The notes under the pieces were generated by a model, which worked only from the letters and a program-made list of their open reading frames with translations, did not search any database and was not told where the DNA came from. From contig JAFVBR010000025.1 of NCBI GenBank assembly GCA_017479885.1, forward strand, positions 119,279 to 183,278: DNA of 64,000 nucleotides, in the 5' to 3' direction. This DNA is from Paludibacteraceae bacterium. GTDB taxonomy: Bacteria; Bacteroidota; Bacteroidia; Bacteroidales; Paludibacteraceae. This document shows, piece after piece, positions 63,860-64,000 of the stretch. The stretch's first letter is position 1, and the number at the start of each line of letters is the position of its first letter. A program made the translations under genes and the position numbers.

Positions 63860-64000
63860 TTCTCTCTTGTGCTTTTGTCAGCAACTCTGTCAGTTTCTCT
63901 TCTTTCCAACGTTCGCCCACGCAGATGCAGCCTTGCGTGTTCTCCACCTTCATGCCTGCATGAATCCGTATGCCCTCAAAGCCCGGCACCATATACAGCA
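63765..64000 (-). CDS. DUF5675-like protein, partial (runs off the window)
   Basis: Only the C-terminal part is visible: MVPGFEGIRIHAG and CICVGERW, the DUF5675 hallmark (a muramidase or lysis-related family), ending with ICITDSDSADG. The frame stays open to the right edge, so the start is outside the window. It overlaps the spanin-like gene by 95 nt. Confidence 0.65.
   Translation of the reverse strand, partial: LYMVPGFEGIRIHAGMKVENTQGCICVGERWKEEKLTELLTKAQERNEEIYICITDSDSADGKLPKSANPDRGTFGY

Overview
This 64 kb window comes from a member of the Bacteroidota, most probably the order Bacteroidales. The evidence is the repeated TAnnTTTG/TTTG promoter elements, a type IX secretion (T9SS) C-terminal sorting domain, a fused FeoA-FeoB, an LruC lipoprotein, cobalamin riboswitches in front of surface proteins, and many lipoproteins. 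No rRNA, tRNA, CRISPR array or transposase was recognised. I did not run any search, so family names come from reading motifs.

Region 1 (0.1-20.2 kb, + strand) is a compact nucleotide supercluster: purE, purL, purM, purH, a purD-folD fusion, purT, purB, purA, a long purF, carA, carB and purC. It covers nearly all of the route from PRPP to IMP and AMP plus carbamoyl phosphate synthesis. Region 2 (20.2-25.8 kb) has a cytidylate kinase-like gene on the minus strand, then dacB and birA, then a CotH-like lipoprotein with rfbB, closed by an 18-bp terminator hairpin. Region 3 (25.9-33.2 kb, minus strand) holds three transport units: potABC without an adjacent potD, feoAB with its small Cys-rich partner, and a split chromate-type transporter.

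Region 4 (33.2-50.5 kb, minus strand) is the most unusual part: a likely operon built around two paralogous ~930-residue tubulin/FtsZ-like proteins of the Tubulin_2 type. With them are a periplasmic VWA protein, a membrane-anchored papain-type (C1) cysteine protease with a complete catalytic triad, a TPM-domain protein, several lipoproteins, small two-helix membrane proteins, a DUF4234-like protein and a zinc-ribbon membrane protein. A well-formed promoter lies about 480 nt upstream of the first gene. The leader between them contains a ~180-nt nested, imperfect inverted repeat that could fold as one long RNA rod. A 31-nt repeat and an 11-bp tandem array sit in the gaps. I infer a multi-protein envelope or membrane-remodelling machine, function unknown.

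Region 5 (50.8-63.1 kb, + strand) is a cobalamin-controlled surface region. An LruC lipoprotein is followed by two cobalamin riboswitches. The first precedes a secreted surface protein and a 2202-residue T9SS protein (four alternating CUB-like and sialidase-N-like modules, a beta-helix, a DUF4465-like domain and a sorting domain). The second precedes a lipoprotein paralogue of the first surface protein and a stand-alone DUF4465-like lipoprotein. After a strong terminator comes ~400 nt of hairpins and a heptamer tandem repeat. At the right edge is a minus-strand, phage-lysis-like pair (DUF5675-like partial gene and a spanin-like lipoprotein) that overlap by 95 nt.
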